Source of the DNA: Halomonas sp. KG2
Lineage (GTDB): Bacteria > Pseudomonadota > Gammaproteobacteria > Pseudomonadales > Halomonadaceae
Direction of reading: 5' to 3'
DNA: 64,000 nt
NCBI GenBank assembly: GCA_030440445.1
Contig: CP098528.1
Span: 3,534,001 to 3,598,000 of the forward strand
Made by a program: the position numbers and the translations under genes. This document shows positions 12,001 to 20,956 of the stretch, one piece after another. Under the pieces are notes generated by a model. That model saw nothing but the letters and a program-made list of their open reading frames with translations, did not search any database and was not told the DNA's origin. Each line of letters starts with the position of its first letter. Positions within the stretch are counted from its first letter, which is position 1.

Positions 12001-14148
12001 CCACTTTCGAGCTGCTGCCGATGGCGATTGAGCTAGCTGCATTGTCGCCAACCGTCGCAGTGGGGCCGATAGCCGCGGCATAGCTTGACCCCACCCGGTG
12101 CTTGCGTTGGAGCCTAGGGCAAGGGCAGCGACATCCCTGGCCGTTGCTCGACGACCAATGGCGATGACCGAGTTGACACTTGCTGTACTGGTGCCCGTCG
12201 CCGTTGCCCCTTCACCAATGGCAATGGCGGTGCCGCCAAGCGCCTGCGCTCCCGAACCGATGGCCACATTGTCAGCTTGGTTCCCTGTCGCACCGGCAAT
12301 GACCCCCGTCTCGGCCGCGTTACCAATAGCAATGTCCCGCGTTGTACCTGCAGTGGCCGTATTGCCAACGGCCACGGCGGATGCCCCTGCAGCGCTGGCC
12401 TTTACGCCTGCCGCCAGGGCATTCGCCCCGGTCGCACCGTCATTGTCAAAGTTTGATCCAGCACCGGTCACAGTGGAGTTGACGCTGTAATAGTGTGTTT
12501 CGCTGGCCTTGAGCTGAGCGACGTTGACCGCGTCAGAGTCCTCGGTACCTGCGGCTACGCCGGTAACCTGGCGATAAACGCCGCCTGCGGCATCACCCAC
12601 GGCCACCGCCCCGGTGGTGCTCTGGGTCGCGGCGATCCCCGCGTCCAGCCCATCGGCGGCGCCGGTAGTCGGGTTGTAACCTGCCACGCCCGCACCGGTA
12701 TCGGCGATGGAACCATTACCCAGCGCCACGCCCTCGGCCACGGTGACGTCTGCGCCGTTGCCGATCACAAAGGCATCGGCGACATCAATGTTATTATCAT
12801 TACCGATAATGCGGCTGCCGTTGGCAGTCGCCGCCAGCACATTACGGTTGCCAAAAGTGCCGGCCTCGTCGGCGTCAATCTCGTTATCGTTACCCACCGC
12901 GTAGGAGCCGGCGCCATTGATAATATTCGGGTCACCAAAAGCGCCAGAGTTGTCGCCAGACACGGTGTTGCCGGTACCAATAGCAATAGACTGGACGCCA
13001 CTGGCCGTGGCACCGGTGCCCATGGCGATGGCGTCCTCTCCACTAGCCGTCGCCTCACGTCCAAAGGACATAGCGCGCTCGCCTTGAGTTATCGCCCCCG
13101 CACCAATTGCAATACCGTCGACCGCAGTGACAAGGGTACCCGATGCATCCACCGTCGCATTAGAGGTTTCATCAGTGGCACCACCAATCGCAACACCACG
13201 CGTGGCACCCGCTTCCACCCGACTGCCAAGCCCTACGGCCGTACCGGCATTAGCATTGGCCCAGGCTCGCCGTCCCAACGCCGTGGTGTTCTGCTGTAGC
13301 GCGTCAGCATCAACACCCACAGCAGTGGCACCAAAGCCTGTCGCTAGAGTTAGCTGGCCTATCGCAATTGCGTGACTTACGGTCGCCTCCGCACGTTCAC
13401 CAATTGCTACCGTAGCAAGTTCACTAGCCGTGGCCCGCCCTCCCAATGCGATACTATTGGTTCCGGAGGCCTGCGCTCCGCGCACGTTATCCGCACCAAT
13501 GGCAATAGAGTGCGCGCCCGACGCCGTGGTTGAGTTTGCAACAGAAAGTGGGTTGTTATTGTCAGTACCGCCAGCACTTCCTATGGCAATAGAATTCCTA
13601 GCCGTTGCTTGGCTTCCAAAACCTAATGCTGTGCCACCCACGCCAGTAGCGCGGCTTTCTAACCCTATTGCCGTCGCCCACTGAGCCGCACTGGAATTAA
13701 AGCCAAACACCGCTCCGCCAGTTCCTGTGACCTGACTAAAAGCACCATAGACAGTAGCTGCCAACTGGTTATTACCACTGGCATCACAACCTGCAACAAG
13801 CGAGTAAGTACCACTTCCATCTATGGGGTCTGCGCTGGTGTTTGGGGTCGCTATCCTACCAACCACTGAGCCTGCCGCTCCAGACACACAGCTACCACCG
13901 TCTGAAGCAAATTTCCTTGCTTCAGCATCGTGGCTTCCCAGTGGAGAAAGCATTGCCGCGAATGCGAACACGACACCTAATGTAACCGGCCGAAGAAAAT
14001 ATTTGACAGGTGATTGAATTGTTATAGGTTCGGCCACCCGTCCAATTTGGTGACTAGCCCCCGACTTACTACAACTACGTGCTACTTCTGAAGCTACTAC
14101 CAGGCGCCCAAGAGATCGATTCCAAACTAAGCGAAATACGTTATTCAT
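1..14148 (-). CDS. Giant trimeric autotransporter adhesin (YadA/Hia type), frameshifted, C-terminus outside window
   Basis: This is a surface adhesin of the type Vc secretion family. The N-terminus is an extended signal peptide region (begins MNNVFRLVWN) followed by a hydrophobic stretch and a likely cleavage site after HDAEA (about residue 78). Then come many 14-residue YadA-head repeats (pattern xAIGxxAxAxGxxS), necks such as DAVNVAQLK and DAINGSQLYA, and stalk segments. Head blocks are reintroduced by YYSVN-type motifs near 12488, 10700, 9105, 6462, 4737, 3015 and 1712. The left edge falls in a stalk just after a DAINGSQLYA neck, so the beta-barrel anchor is outside the window. I chose the ATG at 14148 because GGAG lies 7 nt upstream; an in-frame ATG two codons earlier is too close to it. 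The frame is intact for about 687 codons, shifts at 12089-12092, then stays open to base 1, giving over 4,700 residues in all. Read as given, the product would be an anchorless 815-residue fragment ending at 11701. Confidence 0.9.
3330..3868 (-). repeat. Copy 1 of a ~539-bp identical internal repeat in the adhesin
   Basis: This stretch appears identical, base for base, to 5055-5593 (offset 1725 bp, 575 codons, in frame). The match ends at single mismatches (C/T at 3329 versus 5054, and C/T at 3869 versus 5594). It covers stalk and neck sequence. A third, diverged copy lies another 1725 bp upstream in the gene, around 6780-7300. Confidence 0.85.
5055..5593 (-). repeat. Copy 2 of the ~539-bp identical internal repeat in the adhesin
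   Basis: Partner of 3330-3868. Perfect identity between two copies, while flanking module sequence has diverged, points to recent duplication or gene conversion inside the adhesin. Such a repeat can also collapse or expand in short-read assemblies, so the copy number here is uncertain. Confidence 0.85.
8384..8868 (-). repeat. Block of ~16-residue repeats within the adhesin passenger
   Basis: Translated in the adhesin frame, this block holds about ten consecutive 16-residue units of the form GxNVTGxxNxAxGxxA, for example GQNVTGSENLAFGTGA and GRNVTGTDNVGIGQDA. They differ from the 14-residue head repeats on both sides in period and in the conserved TG/N/AG positions. The block lies inside a head region between two neck/stalk segments. 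Confidence 0.8.
12089..12092 (-). other. Frameshift site in the adhesin gene
   Basis: On the coding strand the sequence around this point is GGGTGGGGTCAAGC. Upstream, head repeats are read in one frame. Downstream, the same style of repeat (SSYAAAIG, then SSIAIGSSS) resumes in the -1 frame and continues to the window edge. One extra G in the GGGG run would join the two frames as TGWGSSYAAAIG. The sequence cannot tell a real mutation or phase-variable tract from an assembly or sequencing error. Confidence 0.85.
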
Positions 14149-14874
14149 TCCCATGCTCCCATTAAAATTGTCAGGGATTATTGTGACTAGTTTTTGCTAG
14201 TTTCTTGGGCGACAGGTAAGGGGGGCACATAATTGGGCTCACTCTGCTAGCTAGGCTTCTAAAACGAGTTTTCGCTCGCAGATTCACAAGACTTTTCGGA
14301 ATATTTTTATATAGTCTATGGAAGCCATACCCGCGCTTGAAACACTTCTTAACATTGAAGCTAGCACAGGGAACTACTCTTCTCCATATTATTAATCAAT
14401 ATTAACAGCCTAGTCAGTGAGTTTTTTTAGTCTCTTTTAATGGGCTCTAAGGTAGAAAAATACATGCCAGCTAAGAATCTCCTGCTCTTAGCCAAATGAA
14501 GAGTAAGCACTTACTAATACATCCACAAAAAACAGCCCAGACATAATAAAAATTAATACTAATTAAAATTTACACCTCAACTGAACTCATCAATTTACAT
14601 TTCGGCCGACATGCGTATTCTGGGAAGTAGCTGACCTGCCACGTATTTTGATCACGCTCAGCGTTGGTCATACCGCTGCGGCAGCATCAATAGAGGAAGA
14701 GTCCGGGGATACTAAACACTACTGGGCAGGCACTTAACGAGCTTTTCTACTTGCAAAGCTCATATTTCAGAGCAAGTATCTAACTATGCTGCCTTGATGC
14801 TTTTGAGATCTAGGAACAGATTTGTAACCTATACTGCTCACTTTCACTGACGAGACCTGACTTGGATACAGCCT
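14149..14874. other. Long AT-rich intergenic region between adhesin and response regulator
   Basis: These 726 bp separate two divergent genes and are clearly richer in A+T than their surroundings. I see no ORF with a plausible ribosome-binding site. Next to the adhesin start there is a CTAG-TTTTTG-CTAG repeat (about 14188-14201). Upstream of the regulator start, AGATCTAGGAAC is followed by AGATTTGTAACC (about 14806-14829), a loose direct repeat of the kind OmpR-family regulators bind. Both promoters must lie here, but I could not place a convincing -35/-10 pair. Confidence 0.5.
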
Positions 14875-15615
14875 ATGCGCATTGCAGTAGTAGAAGATGA
14901 GAAGGTGGTATCAGAGCGCATTGAAACAGCGCTTATGGATGGCTTTGCCGAGCGAGGTATAGAGGCGAACATCTACTCATTCGAAACCAGTAAGGCATTT
15001 ATTCATACCGCTAGCCGCAATACGTTCGATTTAGTCATACTAGATTGGCACTTGCCCGACGGCACTGGTATTGCGCTGCTCAATTGGATGAAAACCTACC
15101 TACAGATTATTCCTGCTGTCCTAATGGTGACCCTGAGACAAGAAGAAGCCGATATTATTCAAGCCTTGAACGCGGGGGCTGATGACTTCATCAGCAAGCC
15201 TTTTAGGCCGCGCGAATTGGCCGCAAGGGCCCATGCGTCAACTCGTCGCCACTCGCTCCGCACGCCAAGTGTTGCTCAGCAGCAAACATTAGAGTTTGGC
15301 CGCATTAAGCTCAATACCAATCGTGAAACAGCCTACGTGGACGGAGAAGAAGTATCGTTGACGAGGCAGGAGTTTCGGTTAGCCTTTCTTCTACTAAACC
15401 AGTTAGGAAGTCCGCTTTCACGCTCCTACCTATATGAATATGTATGGGGTAAAAGTGATCCGCCTGGCACTCGTACGCTAGACGTTCATATTCACCGAGT
15501 GCGCAAAAAGCTTAGTCTAACGTCGGAATTTGGTTGGAACCTTGTTTCAGTTTATGGCTATGGCTATCGGTTACAGGCACTTGATGAACTAACTGCAGAG
15601 TCTTCAGACGACTAA
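14875..15615 (+). CDS. OmpR/PhoB-family response regulator (orphan)
   Basis: This is a DNA-binding two-component response regulator of 246 aa. The receiver domain (1-120) has the acidic pair E7/D8, the phospho-acceptor D57 in LVILDWHLPDG, the switch residue T86 and K108 in ISKPF. A winged-helix output domain covers about 140-236, with the recognition region ending RTLDVHIHRVRKKL. No histidine kinase lies next to it; the kinase at the far right edge is some 48 kb away. It is divergent from the giant adhesin across 726 bp, which makes adhesin control an attractive but unproven role. The ribosome-binding site is weak (GGA about 9 nt before ATG). A terminator follows 24 nt after the stop, so it is probably transcribed alone. 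Confidence 0.88.
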   Translation: MRIAVVEDEKVVSERIETALMDGFAERGIEANIYSFETSKAFIHTASRNTFDLVILDWHLPDGTGIALLNWMKTYLQIIPAVLMVTLRQEEADIIQALNAGADDFISKPFRPRELAARAHASTRRHSLRTPSVAQQQTLEFGRIKLNTNRETAYVDGEEVSLTRQEFRLAFLLLNQLGSPLSRSYLYEYVWGKSDPPGTRTLDVHIHRVRKKLSLTSEFGWNLVSVYGYGYRLQALDELTAESSDD

Positions 15616-15638
15616 AGCACACTATCAGAGTTTAATAG

Positions 15639-15677
15639 AAAAACCCGCTTCGGAAGCAGTATCCTAAGCGGGTTTTT
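15639..15677. terminator. Bidirectional intrinsic terminator (regulator / purC)
   Basis: A 12-bp perfect stem AAAAACCCGCTT / AAGCGGGTTTTT surrounds a 15-nt loop, so either strand ends in a T-run. It lies between two convergent genes and can serve both. Confidence 0.88.
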
Positions 15678-15726
15678 ACTATGCGAGCATATCAGCACAA
15701 ACATTTATTACATATATGCTACGGCA

Positions 15727-16440
15727 TTAATCAATATGAATACCAATCCGTCGTGCTACTTCTTCATACGCTTCAATGACACCACCTAACCCCTGGCGAA
15801 AGCGATCTTTATCAAGCTTTTCTCGCGTATTGGCATCCCATAAACGACATCCATCCGGGGAGAACTCATCGCCAAGGACTACATCGCCTTTGAAGACTCC
15901 AAACTCAAGCTTGTAATCGACTAGCAACATGTCGCCTTCGGCAAACAGCTGCTTAAGCACATGGTTCACTTTAAAAGTAAGTGACTTCATTTTCGCCAGC
16001 TGTTCGGGGGTTGCCCAGCCAAAGGTTTCTGCTAGCGACTCGTTAATCATGGGGTCTCCCTTTTCATCGTTCTTTAAGAACAATTCAAAGGTGGGCGGAT
16101 TCAAACTGATGCCCTCTTCCACACCCAGGCGCTTAACTAGGCCACCTGCTGCAATGTTGCGCACGACGCATTCAACAGGAATCATCTCCATTTTTTTGAC
16201 TAGGCTTTCAGTATCAGAAAGCTGCTTCTCAAAATGGGTAGGAATCCCTGCCTCTTCCAGGCGCTGCATAATGAAAGCATTGAAGATGTTGTTCACTTTG
16301 CCTTTGCGGGCCAGTGACTCTTTCTTTTTGCCATCGAAAGCACTGGTATCATCACGAAAGTGCAGTACCAACAAGTCAGGGTCGTCGGTGGTATAAACGG
16401 ATTTCGCTTTACCAGCGTAGAGTTCTTGGCGCTTTTCCAT
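15727..16440 (-). CDS. purC: Phosphoribosylaminoimidazole-succinocarboxamide synthase
   Basis: SAICAR synthase joins CAIR and aspartate using ATP in de novo purine synthesis (cytosolic). The 237-aa product has the family length and begins [16 protein letters not shown]. It contains the signatures [15 protein letters not shown] (about 84-98) and LVDYKLEFG, followed by [13 protein letters not shown]. An ATG seven codons upstream exists at 16461, but GGAG placed 6 nt before 16440 and the family N-terminus favour the shorter form. It is the third gene of dapA-bamC-purC, the same order as in E. coli, 30 nt after the bamC stop. Confidence 0.96.
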   Translation of the reverse strand: MEKRQELYAGKAKSVYTTDDPDLLVLHFRDDTSAFDGKKKESLARKGKVNNIFNAFIMQRLEEAGIPTHFEKQLSDTESLVKKMEMIPVECVVRNIAAGGLVKRLGVEEGISLNPPTFELFLKNDEKGDPMINESLAETFGWATPEQLAKMKSLTFKVNHVLKQLFAEGDMLLVDYKLEFGVFKGDVVLGDEFSPDGCRLWDANTREKLDKDRFRQGLGGVIEAYEEVARRIGIHID

Positions 16441-16470
16441 AGGGGCTCCGAAGGGTTTCAAAATTAAAAA

Positions 16471-17469
16471 TTAACGTAGGTAGCCGGAGACTCGCTCAAG
16501 CAGCTCGCGCTGATCGTCAGCAGTTAAACTACGCTCACTGGCATTAATCGCACGCAGAATGGTCTTATCACCATCAGGCTGAAGAGCTAGACGAATTTGC
16601 TGCGACATGCGACGCACATCGGGACTGAAGACAATTTGTAGCGGGTTGCGACCTCGCTCAGTCTCGGTCATGTACTCAACCAGGAATTCATAGTTTTCAG
16701 CAGAAGTGGCTAATAGGTCGCGCTGCCCTTCGACACTAAAGTCGAGCTCAAGATAGTGGTCCAGCTCTGCCCAAACACGATCAATGGATTGAGGGATCAC
16801 AACTTCCCACGCGTCGCCCTGCTGGCGCATTTGCAGCGTCTGATCTTGTGCGAGTCGTTGTGCAGTCCAAGAAGATGCGCTAGCAGTGGCACTGCGTGCG
16901 CCTAAGTACTGCTCTAGGGCATCAAGACACACAGTCACACTTTGCCCTGCTTGCTCACAGCGCACCTCACTACTGCCCGCCCTGAGCGCGCTTTGTAGCT
17001 TCAACGTGGCTTGAGAGGTCACTATGACACCTTGATTCGCATCGCTTTGCTGAACACCTAGCTGGCGACTATTCGCGAACGCTTCTAACTGAGGCCAGAC
17101 AGTTCCCGTATCTGCCGCGACCACCAACCAAGTCTGATCACCGACCTGACGACGCTCTACAAATTCAGGTTCTAAACCACTGCCAATTGTCAGCGTCTGG
17201 GGGGGAGCAATCTCGGCCGCCTCATCAATACGGCTACCTTGCACCGCTACCTGGGGCACCGGCATGGCATCACGGTAACGCTGTGGATTGCGGGTTTCTG
17301 GCAGTACTAAGGGGGGCGCTGGGGTAGCTTCAGTATAATCCAAATTACGGTCGTGATAGTAACCATCGTCGCGCGCGCATCCAGCAAGCGTGACAGCCGT
17401 TGCGAGAGCCAGCGGTATCCATTTAAGCGCACGTTTTTCAAGCAAACGTTTTTCAAGAACAGGGCTCAT
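16471..17469 (-). CDS. bamC: Outer membrane assembly lipoprotein BamC
   Basis: BamC is a lipoprotein of the BAM complex that inserts beta-barrel proteins into the outer membrane. The 332-aa product has a basic N-terminus, a hydrophobic stretch (about 17-29) and a lipobox LAGC with acylation at Cys31. The extended N-terminal segment after the lipobox is rich in Pro and is followed by two helix-grip-like domains. The ATG at 17469 is preceded by AAGGTGG; a TTG one codon earlier is also possible. The N-region carries a small tandem duplication (LLEKR repeated, 15-nt unit). Between dapA and purC, this position is the usual place for bamC (nlpB). Sequence conservation of BamC is low, so lipobox plus synteny carry the call. 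Confidence 0.9.
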   Translation of the reverse strand: MSPVLEKRLLEKRALKWIPLALATAVTLAGCARDDGYYHDRNLDYTEATPAPPLVLPETRNPQRYRDAMPVPQVAVQGSRIDEAAEIAPPQTLTIGSGLEPEFVERRQVGDQTWLVVAADTGTVWPQLEAFANSRQLGVQQSDANQGVIVTSQATLKLQSALRAGSSEVRCEQAGQSVTVCLDALEQYLGARSATASASSWTAQRLAQDQTLQMRQQGDAWEVVIPQSIDRVWAELDHYLELDFSVEGQRDLLATSAENYEFLVEYMTETERGRNPLQIVFSPDVRRMSQQIRLALQPDGDKTILRAINASERSLTADDQRELLERVSGYLR

Positions 17470-17545
17470 CAAGCCACCTTTACAGTCAACAGGTCGAGTA
17501 CTCGGCGCATCAACGTACGCCGAGTAGCAAAGGGGTTACGTCGAA

Positions 17546-18430
17546 TTACTCCTCTACGACGCCCGCCAGCTGCAGCGCTTCACTGACAGTGGCGTGGTAC
17601 TTTTCCGACAGCCAGGTCAACGGCAAACGAATCCCTGCGTCCATATATCCCATGCGATGCAGTGCCCATTTAACCGGAATCGGATTCGCTTCAATGCCTA
17701 AATTGGTGTGTAACGGCATCAAACGCGTATTAATTTGGTGAGCCTTATCCGAATCACCAGCTACGGCTGCAGCGCAGAGTTCATGCATCGCTTTGGGCGC
17801 TACGTTCGCAGTCACCGAGATATCGCCGTGGCCACCCATCAACATAAAGTCACAGGCGGTGGCATCGTCGCCGGAGTAGAGCATAAAGTCGCTGCCCTTC
17901 AAGCGGGTAATTAGATCCTCTGCGCGCTCAAGGTTCCCGGTAGCATCTTTCAAACCGATAATATTCTTCACCTCGGCTAGGCGTACTACCGTTTCATTGT
18001 ACAGATCAGAGCAGGTACGGCCGGGAACGTTATAAAGAATTACCGGCAGTTTGCTTCCTTCAGCCACCGCTTTGAAATGTTGGTAAAGGCCTTCCTGAGT
18101 CGGTTTGTTATAGTAGGGGCAAACCGATAGACAGTAATCTGCGCCAACTTCGCTAGCGTAGCGAGCTAACTCAACCGCCTCTGATGTGGCGTTCGCTCCC
18201 GTGCCGGCGATCACCGGAATACGACCATTCACCTCTTCTACCACGCTGCGGATCACATCAAAGTGCTCAGCAAACGTCATGGTAGTAGGTTCGCCCGTGG
18301 TGCCCGCTGCGACAATGGCATCAGTGCCATTATCGAGGTGGAAGTTCACCAGGCGACGAAGCGCCTCCCAGTCGATGTCGCCATTGACTTTCATCGGCGT
18401 CGCCAGGGCGACAATGCTGCCTGTGATCAT
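17546..18430 (-). CDS. dapA: 4-hydroxy-tetrahydrodipicolinate synthase
   Basis: DapA condenses pyruvate with aspartate semialdehyde, the first committed step of DAP/lysine synthesis. The 294-aa product begins [13 protein letters not shown]. It shows GTTGEPTT (about 44-51), the [13 protein letters not shown] segment with the catalytic tyrosine, and the Schiff-base lysine in [10 protein letters not shown] (about 163). An in-frame GTG at 18445 would add five residues, but GAGG lies 9 nt upstream of 18430 and the family starts here. It is the first gene of dapA-bamC-purC. Confidence 0.96.
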   Translation of the reverse strand: MITGSIVALATPMKVNGDIDWEALRRLVNFHLDNGTDAIVAAGTTGEPTTMTFAEHFDVIRSVVEEVNGRIPVIAGTGANATSEAVELARYASEVGADYCLSVCPYYNKPTQEGLYQHFKAVAEGSKLPVILYNVPGRTCSDLYNETVVRLAEVKNIIGLKDATGNLERAEDLITRLKGSDFMLYSGDDATACDFMLMGGHGDISVTANVAPKAMHELCAAAVAGDSDKAHQINTRLMPLHTNLGIEANPIPVKWALHRMGYMDAGIRLPLTWLSEKYHATVSEALQLAGVVEE

Positions 18431-18528
18431 CCGTTTTTTCCTCACCTGCCAAATTATAAAATTAAGCTACTGACGATGTTCATTGAAAATCGAGAAGCTT
18501 CGACCATAAGGGCTCTATTTATAAGAGC

Positions 18529-18570
18529 CTGTCCACAAGAGACTGCCCACAAGAGACTGTCCACAAGAGC
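18529..18570. repeat. Three 14-bp tandem repeats in the dapA-bcp intergenic region
   Basis: Unit CTGTCCACAAGAGA occurs three times head to tail, with one internal T/C difference in copy 2 and a different last base in copy 3. The rest of the 385-bp region (18431-18815) holds the bcp promoter and no ORF that looks real. Confidence 0.85.
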
Positions 18571-18751
18571 TTTGACCACTAGAACGAGCACTATCGGGGC
18601 GATTTAACCTACTGCCATTTTATGCTTTGAACACTTTGCTGTCGTCCCAAGGGAGGCGACAGACAGCAAATGGTACTCAGGCGGCTCGAACCTGTACAGC
18701 GCAAAGCGCTGAGAGTTTTCTCACCTGCTCATTACTGGGCGCCTATTCGCT

Positions 18752-18780
18752 TTGACATAATAGCGTTACTTTCGTGTAAT
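18752..18780 (+). promoter_or_regulatory. Sigma-70 promoter for bcp
   Basis: A perfect -35 TTGACA (18752-18757), a 17-nt spacer and a -10 TGTAAT (18775-18780, 5/6) lie 35 nt before the bcp start codon, which has a strong AAAGGAGC ribosome-binding site. Confidence 0.8.
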
Positions 18781-18815
18781 CAACTAAGTAAACCCTCTCA
18801 TTAAAGGAGCTCTTC

Positions 18816-19289
18816 ATGTCTGTAAAACTCAATCACCCGGTACCTGACTTTTCTGCCCCAGCCACTAGCGATACGACGGTGACGCTGTCTAAGCTGCGTG
18901 GCAAGCAGGTGGTTATCTATTTTTATCCAAAGGCCAGCACCCCGGGGTGCACTACCGAAGGCGGAGACTTTAGAGACCGCAAGCCACGATTCGATGCTGC
19001 CAATACGGTTATTATCGGCGTTTCTAGAGATGGTATCCGTGCTCAGGAGAACTTCAAAGCCAAGCAAGATTTTAACTTCGAGCTTATCTCCGATAAGGAC
19101 GAAACCGTATGCCAGATTTTTGATGTTATCAAACTTAAAAAGATGTACGGCAAAGAGCATCTTGGCATTGAGCGCAGTACCTTCCTAATCGACAGCGAGG
19201 GTAAGCTTGTTCAAGAGTGGCGCGGCGTTAAGGTACCAGGGCATGTTGATGACGTACTAACAGCAGCAGAAGCGCTTCACGCCAACTAA
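18816..19289 (+). CDS. bcp: Thioredoxin-dependent peroxiredoxin, Bcp/PrxQ family
   Basis: Bcp reduces hydrogen peroxide and organic hydroperoxides in the cytosol. The 157-aa product carries the peroxidatic Cys45 in the STPGCTTEG motif. The usual resolving Cys50 of E. coli-type Bcp is replaced by Gly, leaving Cys99 as the only other cysteine. The enzyme may therefore act as a 1-Cys type or use Cys99 or an external thiol. It has its own strong promoter and ribosome-binding site and is divergent from dapA. Confidence 0.93.
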   Translation: MSVKLNHPVPDFSAPATSDTTVTLSKLRGKQVVIYFYPKASTPGCTTEGGDFRDRKPRFDAANTVIIGVSRDGIRAQENFKAKQDFNFELISDKDETVCQIFDVIKLKKMYGKEHLGIERSTFLIDSEGKLVQEWRGVKVPGHVDDVLTAAEALHAN

Positions 19290-19400
19290 CAAAACCAGGA
19301 GCACCGCATCCTGGGCGGGTACAGCGCGAAGCGGTGCCGCGACTGATTCGCAGGCAATTTTTCCGTTCGCGCTTCACGTACTACGGTCAGGTGGCGCCTG

Positions 19401-20498
19401 CTAATGTTCAGCCAATGGAAGCTGCTTTTCACCTTCTCTCTCGGCTATTCCTCTTGGCCATGCATAAACCAGTGCTTTTAGTAGGGTGGCCAGGGGAATC
19501 GCAAAGAAAACGCCCCAGAACCCCCAGATACCACCAAAAAACAGCACCGCGACAATAATGGAAACCGGGTGAATATTATTCGTTTCTGAAAACAACACCG
19601 GTGCAAGCACATTCCCATCAAGCGCTTGAATAACGCCGTAAGCGACAACCACATAAGCAAACTGCTCACTGATCCCAAAATGAAACCCGGCAACGGCTGC
19701 CACTGGGATGGTGACTACCGCCGCTCCAATGTATGGCACCAGAACAGAAAATCCCACCAGCACTGCTAACAAGGCGGTGTAAGGTAAGCCAAAGAAAGCG
19801 AAGGTAAAAAAAGCAACCGTACCAACGATAATAATCTCTATCGATTTGCCGCGTATGTAATTAGCAATCTGACGATCCATCTCATGCCAAATACGCGTTA
19901 ACAGCGTACGCTTTTGCGGTAGCAACGACAGCGTAAAACCTACCAAAGACTGGCGATCCTTTAGCATGAAGAATACCAGTATCGGCACTAACACTAAGTA
20001 AATAATCAACGACATAATATTGCCGAGCGATGCCAGTGACAGCGTTAATGCACGCTGTCCTAGCTGGCTAATTTCCCGACTGGCAACGCCTATCCAGCTC
20101 TGCATTTGATCGGGAGTGATTAAATTAGGATAACGGGCCTGAAGTTCGTCTAACCACCCTTGGCCGCTAGCAAACATACGCGGCGTCTCCTGAACAAGCC
20201 CGACAAGTTGATTCCATATCAGCGGCATCAAAATAAAGGCCATTGTTAGCAACACGCTAACAAACGCCACAAACACAACAATGACCGCTAGCAAATGAGG
20301 TACACCGCGCCGCGTCAAGGCACTCACTACGCCCTGCAGTAAAAAAGCGATCACCAGCGCGGTGAAGAACGGCGCCAGCATCCTGCCAAACCAAATAATG
20401 GCCGCAAAACCAGCTACCAATACCAAGAGAAGAATTAACGCCTCTTCGTCTGAAAAGTAGCGATCAATCCAACTTTTCAGAATAGTGCGCATGGTCAT
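19401..20498 (-). CDS. perM: AI-2E family transporter / PerM-like permease
   Basis: This is an inner-membrane protein of the AI-2 exporter-like (UPF0118) family, 365 aa. It has several strongly hydrophobic segments: a cluster at about 18-95, one near 150-175, and a run at about 200-330 ending PLATLLKALVYAWPRG. The substrate is not known for most members. The start is taken as the ATG overlapping the stop of the upstream tusA-like gene (ATGA), which suggests translational coupling; a longer form to 20528 would lie inside that gene. A close neighbour pairing of perM and a TusA-like protein near bepA is common in gammaproteobacteria. Confidence 0.85.
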   Translation of the reverse strand: MTMRTILKSWIDRYFSDEEALILLLVLVAGFAAIIWFGRMLAPFFTALVIAFLLQGVVSALTRRGVPHLLAVIVVFVAFVSVLLTMAFILMPLIWNQLVGLVQETPRMFASGQGWLDELQARYPNLITPDQMQSWIGVASREISQLGQRALTLSLASLGNIMSLIIYLVLVPILVFFMLKDRQSLVGFTLSLLPQKRTLLTRIWHEMDRQIANYIRGKSIEIIIVGTVAFFTFAFFGLPYTALLAVLVGFSVLVPYIGAAVVTIPVAAVAGFHFGISEQFAYVVVAYGVIQALDGNVLAPVLFSETNNIHPVSIIVAVLFFGGIWGFWGVFFAIPLATLLKALVYAWPRGIAEREGEKQLPLAEH

Positions 20499-20773
20499 GA
20501 GTGAGACATCCCTGCTTTGCGTATCCAAAAATAGTACATATCGCCATGCTGCTCGCGCGCTTCTAACACATGATCACTAAGCTCGGTGAAAGATGCCATA
20601 TCACGCCACGAACCAGCATCCGTTGCTCTTACTTCAAGCAATTGACCAGGGGCCAGCCCAGCCAATGCCTGTTTGGCTTTTAATAATGGCAGCGGGCAGT
20701 GCAACCCGGTAGCATCCAGCACCGTATCGGGCTTAATGCTAGCGTTTGACCTGGACTCTGTGTGCTCGGACAT
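20495..20773 (-). CDS. TusA/SirA-family sulfurtransferase
   Basis: This 92-aa protein of the TusA family has the hallmark CPxP motif: Cys26 in LHCPLPLLKAKQAL would carry a persulfide. Members relay sulfur, for example to tRNA 2-thiouridine synthesis or molybdenum cofactor work; which role applies here cannot be told. The N-terminal 12-15 residues are polar and probably disordered. It overlaps the following perM by 4 nt and is divergent from bepA. Confidence 0.88.
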   Translation of the reverse strand: MSEHTESRSNASIKPDTVLDATGLHCPLPLLKAKQALAGLAPGQLLEVRATDAGSWRDMASFTELSDHVLEAREQHGDMYYFWIRKAGMSHS

Positions 20774-20956
20774 ACCCTCTCCCCCAAAATACCTACTTGA
20801 TCAAAATACTTACTTGAATACGGCATTGTTACATAAACTATTTCTTTAAAACGGTCGCTGAGAATTTGATTTAACGGCACTTACCTGCCTGAATCAATGT
20901 CACACCGCTGTTTGCTGCGTATATTACTTGAATATCAGGAACACCATGAGGATGCC

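Noticed and set aside
12089..12092. Programmed -1 ribosomal frameshift in the adhesin
   Set aside because: The local codons ACC GGG TGG GGT CAA do not form an X XXY YYZ slippery heptamer in the incoming frame.
1..14148. Periodic repeats as a CRISPR array or satellite DNA
   Set aside because: The repeats are coding, in frame, of protein-head periodicity and diverged at third positions; no constant repeat with unique spacers.
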